From Paragorgia papillata (Eukaryota > Cnidaria > Anthozoa > Scleralcyonacea > Coralliidae): 64,000 nucleotides of DNA. Shown here piece by piece: positions 54,109-64,000 of the stretch. Position 1 is the stretch's first letter; every line of letters starts with the position of its first letter. The notes under the pieces are model-generated. The model searched no databases and was not told the DNA's origin. It worked only from the letters and a program-made list of their open reading frames with translations. Both the position numbers and the translations under genes were made by a program. The DNA lies in contig JAWNZC010000414.1 of assembly GCA_035771165.1 (NCBI GenBank), positions 121,001 through 185,000 of the forward strand, read 5' to 3'.

Positions 54109-54711
54109 ATCTCCAAGCAGAGGGGTAAAGAACTGTTTGGCCGTTTAGCTTATCACACTTAATATGATATTCACGAATGCTATTAATTCAAGTCTATATC
54201 TTATCTCTACCAATTCAGACATTTAGGCTGTTCAAAACTCCCTATATTCCTCCAAACAAGATTTCAGATAAAAAATATAAAGTGCCTCTATCAATTTCTG
54301 TCTCTCCCCTTGGAAAGAACGTCTATTTTGTTAAAGTTTACTGTACGCATGCTCTGTACGTCTACGTATCCCACAAGTGTTGACTGACAGTAGGGTAAAG
54401 TGTATAAATGAAAAGATAATTACTATTACTTATAAGGATATAAGGCGAGTGCCTTTTGATAAGACGATCTTCGGAAATTAGTCGGAGATCATTCGGGAGT
54501 GACGTATGAATACCGGGGGGTTGGATAAAAGTTGGGGTTAGGGGGGAAGTTAGGGTTAGAAGGTCCCAAAGGAGTCTGAGAAATAATGACGTATGCATAA
54601 TAGGATTAGAGGGTCTCAAAGGAGCCTGAGAATGAATAAATAATAAGTTGAATATTTAATGAGGCGGCATCCCTTTCATCCCTATAGTGGGGGGGTATTA
54701 CTACTCATCGG

Positions 54712-55170
54712 GATATCGACGCGGAGGCATATATATTTCCTCAGTATGCTAAAGCTGTTTCTTGAAAGAAAGTTAAGAAACGTTGTATTGCTTTAATAAG
54801 GTGAGCGGATACTATCTTATCTTTAGTTCCTCAGACTTGTGCAACCGTGAAAAGCGTAAGTTATTTAAATTAGATGGGATATGTAGAGCTCTCGAGTCTA
54901 TTTATGAATAATTCATAATTATTGAGATAATGAGATGTTACAAATATAAGTAAGTAATCCATCACTGAATATTATAATTAAATCTTACTGTAGCCGAAAG
55001 TTTGTAGCAATTTTAGATCAATAGCAACATAATGTAAATCATTTTTCCAATTTAAAAAAAATGTAAAAATTCATTTATTAAAAAAATGCAGCAATTAGGT
55101 TTATATATTATTTCATCATATATATTATATTTATATATATATATATATATATATGTATTTGGCAAAAAAT
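54712..55170. other. Intergenic AT-rich DNA with (TA)n near 55130-55154
   Basis: No gene supported. Confidence 0.35.
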
Positions 55171-55183
55171 TAATATCAACCCG

Positions 55184-55704
55184 CAACCTCGTACCCAGGG
55201 TATTTTGCCTCCGCGTCGGGAGGTCGGCGAAAATGGCCCTGGCATCGTCTGGTCACGTGACACTCAGAATTTGGGGGTGTTATGGCAAGAAAATTTATGC
55301 GGCTTTTGTGTTTTGCTCTTTGTATAATACGTATGCATGAATAATAAATAGAAATATTCAACGCTTTGCCGAGTCACTCATGTGAAGCCTTCACCAGAAA
55401 AACAACTGGGCTAGCATTATTCATCATGATACTCCCACGATTATCCAGAAGACATGTAAATGTCATGAACAAACATACATCTAATGTTGTTCTTGACTAT
55501 AACCAAAGCTATCGTTTCCATTCTTTGAGTAAACTTTGCAGAGTGGATCCCATTGCAATTCAAATTTCCTGAATAAATTATACTCTATCTGAATTAATCG
55601 GGTTCTTAAACCGGCCAATCAGATTATAGAATCGACCAGCCGATGCCAGGGCCATTTTCGCCGACATCCCGACGTGGAGGCAAAATGACCTGGAGACGAG
55701 GTTG
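55184..55704. mobile_element. 521-bp MITE with 9-bp target duplication
   Basis: CAACCTCGTACCCAGGGTAT at 55184 and its inverse ending at 55704 pair over about 70 bp (GCCTCCGCGTCGGGAGGTCG, AAAATGGCCCTGGCATCG). ATCAACCCG lies directly outside both ends (55175-55183 and 55705-55713). No convincing coding content. Same termini as the solo ends at 22.1, 24.7 and 25.9 kb. Confidence 0.88.
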
Positions 55705-55982
55705 ATCAACCCGCTAATTTAGTCGAATTTTACCATTTGACATGCTAAATTGTGTATTTGTTAATGTATTTTTACACAATGTTGTTTTTTTATTCATTGG
55801 TTTGAGGGTGTTGATGTTTTTCTGTATAAAAATCCGTCAATTTCAACTCTTTTCGGCAGTTTAAAAAAACATGCCGCCATCTTGTTTTCCCTCTACTAGC
55901 AGGATATGAGCTGATAGCCTGGTAGTAGAGAACCAATCAGATTACGCAAAAGCTCATATCCGATAGCATGCTATATAATAAC

Positions 55983-56014
55983 CTCGAATACCCTGCTGTG
56001 GCGGGGTATTCGAG
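55983..56014. repeat. Hairpin CTCGAATACCC / GGGTATTCGAG
   Basis: Arms of 11-13 bp around GCTGTGGC. Confidence 0.7.
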
Positions 56015-56032
56015 TTCGTGTACCACGCGTGA

Positions 56033-56251
56033 ATGTCACGCACGATTCACGAAGCTGTCAACAATGGCGGAGTTTGGAACATTCGAACATCAGAACATCC
56101 TGAACATTCAGACGTTGACAAGAAGATTGTTAGGTTACAAGAAAATAAGGATTCAGGGAATACAAAGAAAGCAACAAACAATGCATCCAGAAGCCTTGAG
56201 ACGACAACAGAATGGAAACAGACAATGAAAAGCGGGCAAAAGTTAAGCTAA
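56033..56251 (+). pseudogene. N-terminal fragment resembling Crypton-type tyrosine recombinases
   Basis: The frame contains VRLQENKDSGNTKKATNNAS, then TTTEWKQTMKSG. The pattern of an acidic N-terminus and 'KDS.NTKKAT..A' is what I recall at the start of Crypton/QRICH1-like recombinases in invertebrates. An upstream ATG (56065, CAACAATGGCGGAG) is in another frame, so a frameshift lies between. No catalytic domain is present nearby. Confidence 0.3.
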
Positions 56252-56475
56252 GCTAACTTTATTAACATTATTTAAGCTTTTTTTGGAAAGATTAATTGTT
56301 TCGATATAATATATAATTTATAGCCCTTTCGCTCGGGGAATTCGATGAAATATTACCCTAGGTCTATAAATGCTAATTGTTGTTTTTTTATTGAACCTTA
56401 GATTATATTTACTAAAGGGTTACCCTAGTTCATTTTCTTTCCGTGTTTCGTTTACACGAGTGCTAGGGTGACCCT

Positions 56476-56552
<77 letters not shown>
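56476..56552. repeat. G homopolymer, 77 bp
   Basis: Unbroken G run inside the left terminal region, immediately after TAGGGTGACCCT. Confidence 0.92.
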
Positions 56553-56553
<1 letters not shown>

Positions 56554-56924
56554 GAGTTACCTGGCGGCAGGGCTATCTTTTTGTTAGCATAAGCCTTGTA
56601 AACGCGTTTGCTAGGGTGACCCTGGCAGCCGGGTTATGTTTCAATGAGAGAAAAAAAGCGTACCAGACAAAATGTCTTAATGATTTTGTGGCTGCTGTTC
56701 CTGTTCTTATACACCTTGTGAAGTCTTTTGAAGATATCAAGCAAATTACGTCAACAATAACATGTAAACCGAAAATATAGGAAAATGGTCATGCAGAACA
56801 TAGTCCCTGGAATTAAAGTGTCTGGAAACGCGGCGTACTTCAAAGGAAAAACACAGCAAGCTTTGCCCATATTGAGGTAAGCGTATCACGTGACGCGAAG
56901 GGGCACGGTCAAGGCTATCAATAT

Positions 56925-57269
56925 GGCGACAGAACAAGGCGCGAGCGCTTTCCAAGCGAAATATTGACGATGATGAGTTTGATTGTGGAGATGATACCTT
57001 AGCGATAAATTTAAATTTACTGGAGGTGGATGCGGCGGACATTGAAGCTCAAATGGATACTATTATCAGCGATGTAAGTGTTTTATCGATGTTTATAATA
57101 CGATAAGTGCTGCTCTCAGGACATTAGGAACACCGAAGGCTGAAATGGTTCTTTGTATTTTCAGATTCAGGAACCCCCAAGTGGTTTTTTTTGTGTGTTA
57201 TGTGCATCAAAACATGAAATCGAAAGGTGGTTTGACCTTACATGTTCGAAGGAACCACAGTTAACTTAG
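56925..57269 (+). CDS. Two-exon N-terminal frame of the 3.1-kb element
   Basis: Exon 1 (to 57073) reads KRNIDDDEFDCGDDTLAINL and LLEVDAADIEAQMDTIISD, ending GAT|GTAAGTG. Exon 2 starts after GTATTTTCAG (57165) with IQEPPSGFFCVLCASKHEIE, a C-x2-C and possible zinc-binding start, and stops at 57267-57269. The ATG at 56923 (AATATGGCGAC) is out of frame with this reading, so either the start is elsewhere or a small indel has broken it. It is probably the N-terminus of the element's transposase; the remainder is not recognisable. Family unknown. Confidence 0.4.
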
Positions 57270-58356
57270 TAAAAGGCTGTGAAACGGAAGAAGACAACCA
57301 CAAGCTGGCATCCTTACGTGTGCGGTGTTGTCAAACATTGTCGAAGGGGCTAAACAAAAATTTTCTGCAGTCGGGGTATATTCGCAATAACTAACCGCTT
57401 TCTGGCTTGTCCGAAATCAGAAACATATAACAGGCACCGGAAAAGGGGAATCGAGCGATTAGCAATTATATGGCTACTTATTTTGCCTTCAGTCAACAGA
57501 CTGTGACCTGCTTGAGATTTAAATTATTAGTTTTGTCAAAGCATATAGTCTTTTTGTAATTAGTAGCTATTTTGTGTTTTTTAAACTTGTTAGCATTATT
57601 TTCTGTACATAAAATGAGTGGTCTTAACTTTTTCATTAATTAAATGCTATTTAAAGATTATATACCATGCATGCAATTGTTATCTTTATTATTATTTTAC
57701 TGGTAATACATAATAAATTATCCTGTGCAGTGATCATATGCTTCTCTACAGTATGCTTTCTGGCTTTTAATGGCAGATTAGTGATATCAGTGCTTTTCCT
57801 TTTTTATGACATCCTGAAACATTTCCTTGTATCACTGGCAAACATTTTTTTCTTTGAATAGAAATGGCATTAGCATTTATAATGTACCTGAACTCATACA
57901 GATCAAGTTTGGGTTCCCTGAGCGTTTTCCTGCTTCATTTGATGGTCTCTATAACCTTCAAATTACTCTTTAACCATGCACATCGTGACAGATTTCAGCC
58001 ATCAGGACGTATTTTAATCCTTGAAGAAGGAATTGAAAAGAAGTAGGTTGTAATTTTATTAGACTGTGTTTGTGTTGAGATAAACATTCATTGGGAAACA
58101 TTGCGGTCCTTCCAACACTTGATAAAAGGTAAAAATTATGTTGTCAACCACTGCACGCGTACGTGCATCATTCAGAATTTTCACTCTGTTCTTAACTTGA
58201 CTCATGCATTGTTTTTTTTATGGCAAATTTTGTGATGCTCCATGACAGCTCCAAGCCAGGTTTCTCTGTAGTCGTCAAATAAAATTTGTATTGAAATGCA
58301 CGCATGTTAAGTAAACAAACGCACCCAACCCGCGGATTATTTCGTCGCGAAACCCA

Positions 58357-58397
<41 letters not shown>

Positions 58398-59120
58398 AAG
58401 TTTTATTAACGCAATCCGGGCGAATTCGACCACTTGTTTTAACGATTCTCTCCGCTTCACAAAACTGGTATATTGCCTTTAACCACTTGGATAGCGGTAT
58501 TTTCGACTTTAGTCAGTTTACCAAGGCCATGCCTACTGACCGAAGCTTTGCCCTGTACATGACATAACAGACTTATTTCCCGCTCTAGCACCCGTTTTGG
58601 CAAAAATTATGCGCAACTGCTTGTTGCATTTAGGGCAGGCTAGTTCTGAGTCACAATATGTTTTTTTAACGATTTAAAGTAAGAAATAACCGAGAAATAT
58701 TAAACAAAGTGAGACCAAACAAATGCGATTGAGGGCCTACTATTATTAACCAGCTGTCAAGTCATTCTATCATCGGATAAAGTAGAACTTTCTCTGGAAA
58801 TCATCAAATTCAGATAACCAATTTATATAATGTAGCGTGTATATACTAACTTCAATGTCACTTGGTTGGAAATGTCCATATTTATCTGCGAATATCTTTT
58901 ACATCCACAACGACGTGTCGTCGTGTTCCTTTGTAATACCGTAATATTTATTATTTCTCTTCGCCAAGACGCCTTTGCAACATTGACGCAGATGGAATGC
59001 TTAATAGACTTTAATATCCTTTCGTGTTTTTTTTTCTCTGGGATTATTACTCTACATCCAAATGTTGAACAATTTGCGCCCGGCAGTACTTTTGCTGAGC
59101 GTAGTTAAACATATAACATC
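57270..59120. other. Interior of the 3.1-kb element, no gene recognised; (TA)n at 58360-58395
   Basis: Short frames only. The hydrophobic frames at 57667-57861 and 57864-58046 look AT-driven. Confidence 0.35.
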
Positions 59121-59212
59121 TGAAACGAACGTGCCCCTTCTTCCCACGTGATCAGAATTGAGGGGGAACAAAAAGTGTGCGCTTTGAAGTACGCCGCGTT
59201 TCCAGACACTTT

Positions 59213-59380
59213 AATAGACCGTTTTCACTCACGTGATCGGTGGCCCCATTGGGGTGGTGAAACAATACAAAATATTTGAATAAGAAAGAGCTAATTCCCA
59301 TACCGTACACCAATATGGCCACCATTTCATTGTTTTGGTACACCAATATGGCCGCTGTGACGTCAGATGAAAACGCTCTA
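59213..59380. mobile_element. Nested ~165-bp MITE (TAGACCGTTTTCA ends)
   Basis: TAGACCGTTTTCACTC at the left and GATGAAAACGCTCTA at the right are inverted repeats. CCAATATGGCC(A/G)CC occurs twice inside. The left terminal copy at 56797-56850 shows the same sequence without this insert (CCCTGGAATTAAAGTGTCTG), so it inserted into the right terminal repeat after the element formed. Confidence 0.75.
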
Positions 59381-59520
59381 TTCCAGGGACTATGTGCAGA
59401 AGGAAGTGCGACCCTACTAGAAGAGATAGCCCTACTACAAGGGTCACCCTACTCCATGTAAACAAGGGCTATCTTTTGACTCGTTTCAAAGGGTTACCCT
59501 ACCTCCATGTATAAACAGGG

Positions 59521-62460
59521 AAAAAACTGTAACAGTATCCCAGACACTCTGCAAGTTTATTATTACATAAATGAAAGATAATTTCCTGTATATAAATATT
59601 CACAACAACACTACAAGAGTCATTTACATAATCTATTTTTAATGTTTCTATATTTGAAAATACATTATCATTAATTCTCTTGTTTTGGTTGAAGCTACTT
59701 TCAATGACATTGACACATCGTCATGTTCAGGGCTTCTCATAACCACATCATAGAATTCTCTTATCAATATAAACTCTATGTTTTGCCCTTATCAAATCCA
59801 TTGCAATGGACTCAGTACAGCAAAATTTGGGTTTGCCATCTTGAGAAGGAAACCACAGTCAACCTTTGTGGTAAAAAAACAGTTAAAATGTCAGTTACTC
59901 TAGCGTTCTTTGGAAGACAAGTAATGCTAATTGTGGTGGGAAAAATAAATATTTATAAATATTTACTTAAAATTATAGAAATGCAACTCCTCATATATAG
60001 GAGCCTTTAATATATACATGCATACAGTATTAACAAAAATCAACTGAACCCTTAACCTTGTGATCACTTTTGAAATCTCTCTAATCATTGAACAGCAATA
60101 ACTATTACAATAACAGAGCAAACGTTACATAGGGTTACAATCTATATCCAGATTAACACCTGAGCCTGCACTACAAAATAAAATACATGTATTAAAATCT
60201 GATACTAAAGCCAAGCCAATTACATGTATGTGTACAACCTGTAAAGGTAATAAACTAAAGATTACAGTCTACTAAGGTGATAGAGCAAAGATCACTTGCA
60301 GCAAGTTTTGATGACTAGTGAGATATGCTGAACTATTGAACTAGATAAGCAAGGGTAGCAAACTGACAAATAGAAAAATACACATGCTACCTAAGTGGTG
60401 TTTGAAAGAGTCAAACTGAAAATCTGACTATATTAGAAAACCATGTGAACCGTTTTGAAGTAGCAAAAAATTATCTTTCGTTATTTTAAAATTAGAAACA
60501 ATACTAATGGCCAAGTCTTGCCATTAGCCTAGCAGATTATAGAACAGTGTATTATAAACTCAAGTATCTAATTTATGGGTCCATGGGAGTGCGGCACCCA
60601 TTTATAGTCAATGAGTCATTGACCTGTTAGTAAAATCAAGTGTCCAAATTAAAATACTAATTAAAAAAGACAAGTTATAATTAATATCTCACTGAATTTA
60701 TGCGTTCACGTTAAAGATTTTTACTAAGTTATAAAAATTGCATGTATAAAGTTTTATGCTAAAATTTTTCCTAATTTGAATTCCCATTTGGATTTAGTAA
60801 TCGGCAATAAATCAATCAAAACTTAAAGGAAACCCATCACAGTAAACCATTTAATAATACGGCGTTTATACTACAAAATAAAGAGAGAAACAAGTACACA
60901 TGCGGACTTGGAAGACCTTTGTTTACCGACTATTTTGTTAATACCATGATTCGTGAAGCAAATACATAGGCAGGTATCTTTCGCAAAAAAAAAAGCATTT
61001 GTAAAAGGAATAAAGAGTTCAAAAACACTTAACTATTATATAAAACAAGACGCCTGCTTAGGCATACACTCGGGCTACTGAGTGATTGCTGCAACCTGCT
61101 GAACTTTGGCATGCCATAGCCCATGCATGGAACAGTGCACACAAATGTTTGTTTAAATGTACGTAAATTTCAGACGCAATAAAGTTATGCAATGTAGAAC
61201 TGCACTGAGACTCTGAAAGCTATTTTGATTGTACGGTTAGAAGTATTTATCTAAATACATTCAGTAACAAAACAAACAGTGCTGGATTCGGGACATTCAA
61301 GCGATCATTTCGTTATAAAATGTGTTTATATCGAGCAAATAGAAAATATTTAAACATGTTTTGAAACACACGTTTCCAAATCACTGTCAAATGTAATACG
61401 ACACCCACAGGGCCACAGGCTACAATGCTACATGAAACCTAGACACAAAAAACAGTTCAACATGCTGATATTTTTGCATTATTCAGTGATTATTACTTAC
61501 GGTTTGTAGTTGTTATATTACTCAGTAAATAGTATATACGTTTTTTGATGTACTGTGGCGTTTGTTTCTTGTACCTCTTCTGGTCAGCTTCCTTTTGTAT
61601 TTATAAATGGACTGATGCATGCATATTCGGGACCGTGTCTTTAGCAACTCGTCCATTCTGTCTTTATGAACTAACCTTTGTGTTTGTTAATATCGATAGT
61701 TTGCATATTGGAGGTCTTAAATAAACGTTTCAAAATCGGTTCCAACGAGGCATCTTTCTTATGCTTTTATACGCTGTTGATGTTCCATGGCAATCCGTGT
61801 TCGATTTTGCGAGTTCTTTCTTTTAAACCAGCTTCGCCTTTAGCCAAAGTGTTGGTAGGTTTTCCAAGTAAGTTGCTTATATAGTTGAGCAGTGATGTGC
61901 TTGACACAACCACAGAATAGGAACATGAATGTCGTTCAATTTTCGAAGTGATCGAAGGCTAGAAGTCTATGCTCCATATATGGGAAGTATTGCGCAATTT
62001 TGCCATTTTGTGGAACCCCCAAAAAACCAACGAAAAAGAAGAACGCCGAAACTATATCATAGTAGCCCGAGTAATAAGATTACGAACCTTAATTCTGTGG
62101 TAAATCTTCACAAACTTCCCGAATTTGGCGAAAAACGTCGTTAAACTGCCATATTGTTTAGGAACGAAGTGGGTCCTAGCAAGATGGCCACCACGCTCAC
62201 TTCCGGCAAAAAACGATTGCTGAACAATAGATGCTCTATCCAGTCCTTTTATAGAGATCAGTGCAAAAAGCGGACAAACAAAGCAAAATTGACTTTCAAA
62301 TGATTGCAAATGAGCCATATATTATCTATTGTTCGGACTGCAAAAATTGTGGGTAAAAGCGGACAAACATCAATCCTGACGTCATCACGACGGAGCGCTA
62401 TTGAAGCCCAACCAATAAAAACACTTGTCTAACAGATTTACCCCCCTAGCAGATTTATAG
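59521..62460. other. Intergenic AT-rich DNA
   Basis: No gene supported. 61043-61073 (GACGCCTGCTTAGGCATACA, CTCGGGCTACT) is an inverted match to about 2870-2905. A 95-codon frame at 59723-60010 and frames at 61929-62318 show no recognised domain. Confidence 0.35.
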
Positions 62461-62469
62461 TAATCGAAA

Positions 62470-62595
62470 TATATAGAGAATAATACATGGATGCGGAAAT
62501 ATGAAATTTATTTTCGAGTGTTTTTGTTTTGGTCAACACGAGAAATAGATTTCATATTTCCAATCATTCATGTATTGTTCTGTTTATTATATAAA
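62470..62595. mobile_element. Foldback/MITE, ATATGAAATTTATTTTCGAG arms
   Basis: AATACATGGATGCGGAAATA and TGAAATTTATTTTCGAGTG are mirrored by CACGAGAAATAGATTTCATA and TTTCCAATCATTCATGTATT. A solo arm lies at 48745-48812. Confidence 0.6.
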
Positions 62596-62753
62596 AAATA
62601 GTCCTATTTCCCTACAAAAAATAGAGCAGTAAACTCTAATACGTTTCACGATAATCAACACATGTGAGAATATCATAAATAATCACACATGTGAGATTAT
62701 CGTTCTTATTAGTGGCGGAAACATCAATAAAACACTCTATTTCATATAATAAA

Positions 62754-62897
62754 GTAAGGTTAGATATACTGCCGAAACAGAGAACGTAGGAGTCTAACGT
62801 TTCGAGCGAAGGCCCTTCGTCAGAGAGAAAACGCAAAAAAAAACCGTCACGTTTTCTGTCTGACGAAGGGTCTCCGCTCGAAACGTTAGACTCCTAC
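62754..62897. mobile_element. Foldback element copy 2, right arm truncated
   Basis: Left arm GTAAGGTTAGATATACTGCC, GAAACAGAGAACGTAGGAGT, CTAACGTTTCGAGCGAAGG. The right arm reads back to CGAAACGTTAGACTCCTAC and stops there, cut by the following array. Same family as 15011-15174. Confidence 0.8.
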
Positions 62898-62903
62898 TTT
62901 TTG

Positions 62904-63195
62904 TCCCCAAAACAACACACCTTAAGGTGTGTGAGAAAACACAGCAAAAGATGTGCGAGAAAACACGGTTTAAGGTGTGTAATGTAACACACCATAAGGT
63001 GTGTTTTTGGCTTGTCCCAAAAACAACACACCTTAAGATGTGTTTTGTGAAAAGGTGTGTTATTTAACACACCAAGGTGTGTTTTATAACACACCTTAAG
63101 ATGTGTTTTATAACACACTTTAAGATGTGTTTCACACACATCTTGAAATGTGTTATCTAACACACCTTAAAATGTGTTATCTAACACACCTTAAG
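62904..63195. repeat. Array of palindromic AACACACCTTAAGGTGTGTT units
   Basis: About 14 half-units of ACACACCTTAAG(G/A)TGTGT separated by short T/A spacers. Many are perfect 16-20-bp palindromes centred on CTTAAG. Weaker units continue to about 63470 (AGATGTGTTACCAAACAT). Confidence 0.88.
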
Positions 63196-63870
63196 TATAG
63201 GTTAGTGACCTTAACCTCGGTCACTACGCTGGTTATTACCCTCGGGCCGCAATAACCGACTTAGTTTATTCATGACACAGACGATATTTGTCGTTATTTA
63301 ACAAAAAAATGGTATTCTAGACGTAGTTTTAAAGCGATATAGTAGGTCATTTAATATGCAAGGTCAATAACCTATATATTGACCGCGGCACATCAAAGAT
63401 AATTTATGCATGAATAAACTAAGATGTGTTACCAAACATATCTTTAAAAGATGTGTTAACGAACACACCTCCACAGTCTAGTAAAAAATACAACTATACA
63501 TTAAAGCACAGTTTAAGAAGCAACTACAATTAAAAAAATTATTACCCGGTAATATATTTATGACAAACGTAATCTGATTATATGTATGCATGCATCCAAC
63601 AAATAATTTAGTTATTCAAAAAATAAATATTACATTTTTAAAAAGTTGATAGCTAAGCCTAATAATATAATATAAGATTAAAAATAGTTTGCGATAGACT
63701 AAACTAAACAGTGTCATCAAACCATAATATTTAAAGACTAAAGTTTGAATCTGAATTCATGAGTGTCAACACATTATGTTCCTGAGTTCTGCCATAAAAG
63801 AAGAATATTTAGTGTCTTTGTATGCAATGTCAGTGCACCCCAAAGCTATATCTTGCAGGAAGGAATGGAT
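63196..63870. other. Intergenic AT-rich DNA, no gene
   Basis: Residual GATGTGTTA units at 63420-63470, otherwise nothing identified. Confidence 0.35.
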
Positions 63871-63878
63871 TCCAATCA

Positions 63879-64000
63879 TAGAATCAGGGTAGGTGACATG
63901 AAAAACATACAGTAGTATAAGGATATAGTAGTGTAAGCTCTATGTCTGGACATTCCATAGGATCATTCCATAGAATCAGGGTAGGTGACATGAAAAACAT
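63879..64000. repeat. Tandem repeat, ~90-bp spacing, cut by window end
   Basis: CATAGAATCAGGGTAGGTGA continuing to CATGAAAAACAT occurs at 63879 and again at 63969 up to the edge. Confidence 0.75.

Larger units (their letters stand above)
50269..54705. mobile_element. Palindromic element 2 (same family, non-autonomous), perfect 6-bp duplication
   Basis: AGTAGTAATACCCCCCACTA at 50269 is mirrored at 54705. The halves are reverse complements around a centre near 52310-52330. CATCGG lies directly outside both ends (50263-50268 and 54706-54711). It shares with element 1 the AGTAGTA terminus, GGGATGCCGCC, a CAGGCTCCTTTG.GACC block, TTTAACAAAATA.ACGTTCTTT, ACTTTATATTTTTTATCTGA, the GTGCACGTGCAGGA module and the AGTCCTAAG satellite. 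It lacks the ATPase gene. The only candidate frame is a 103-codon one in the left arm. Confidence 0.88.
56400..59520. mobile_element. 3.1-kb element with long inverted, internally repeated termini
   Basis: The left end carries GGGTTACCCTAG, GTTTACACGAGTGCTAGGGT, AGGGCTATCTTTT and TAGGGTGACCCT, then ATAGTCCCTGGAATTAAAGT and AAACGCGGCGTACTTC. The right end (59130-59520) carries the same motifs inverted and in the reverse order. The interior holds two exon-like frames. Exact termini and target duplication are not resolved because the end motifs are themselves repeated. Confidence 0.6.

Noticed and set aside
62894..63163. 89-codon frame with THLKVCY repeats
   Set aside because: Translation of the palindromic ACACACCTTAAG array.

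Overview
This is eukaryotic, AT-rich, repeat-dominated DNA. Evidence includes GT-AG introns, a THAP-domain transposase, a Ty3/gypsy LTR element, LINEs, many terminal-inverted-repeat elements and long microsatellites. Several repeats resemble ones I associate with cnidarian (anthozoan/hydrozoan) genomes: ends reading CCTCGTACCCAGGGCC, foldbacks reading GAAACGTTAGACTCCTACG, and a multi-exon 'orphan' gene family. A cnidarian or similar marine invertebrate is likely, but this is inference. I see no rRNA, tRNA or CRISPR. Almost every open frame belongs to, or is broken by, mobile DNA.

Layout. 0.2-3.2 kb: decayed LINE fragments on the minus strand. 3.1-9.4 kb: locally duplicated DNA carrying two clean insertions, a 509-bp element in TTAA and a 2.75-kb P-element-like THAP transposon (6498-9249) with perfect 30-bp inverted repeats and an 8-bp duplication. 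The paralogous empty site survives for both. 9.4-15.2 kb: small foldbacks and exon-like fragments. 15.5-20.7 kb: a dead Ty3/gypsy retrotransposon. 20.7-25.9 kb: hairpins and TIR elements.

25.9-38.3 kb is the highlight. It is a giant palindromic element that begins AGTAGTA and is flanked by a near-perfect 6-bp duplication. Each arm carries a gene for a C2H2 zinc finger fused to a P-loop ATPase of viral-packaging (Polinton-like) type. The left copy is intact; the right copy has two stop codons. The right arm is split by a 5.7-kb TIR element with a 9-bp duplication, which itself holds an RLE-type LINE sitting in TTA microsatellite. A second palindrome of the same family lies at 50269-54705 with a perfect 6-bp duplication (CATCGG). 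It shares ends, internal modules and the AGTCCTAAGACTATAG satellite, but has no ATPase. Termini beginning with AG and 6-bp duplications are hallmarks of Polinton/Maverick integration, so I read the pair as palindromic, Polinton-mobilised elements.

38.3-50.3 kb: 172-bp tandem repeats, a protein-kinase exon, and a four-exon minus-strand pseudogene (47.7-42.7 kb) of an orphan family with one frameshift and two nonsense codons. 54.7-64 kb: TIR elements with 9-bp duplications, a 77-bp G run, a possible Crypton-like fragment, a 3.1-kb inverted-repeat element with two exons and a nested TIR insertion, foldbacks, and an array of palindromic ACACACCTTAAGGTGTGT units.

How it works together: the window records successive waves of nested transposition (palindrome, then 5.7-kb TIR element, then LINE in microsatellite; tandem duplication, then P-like element). 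The palindromic pair is the part most likely to be undescribed.
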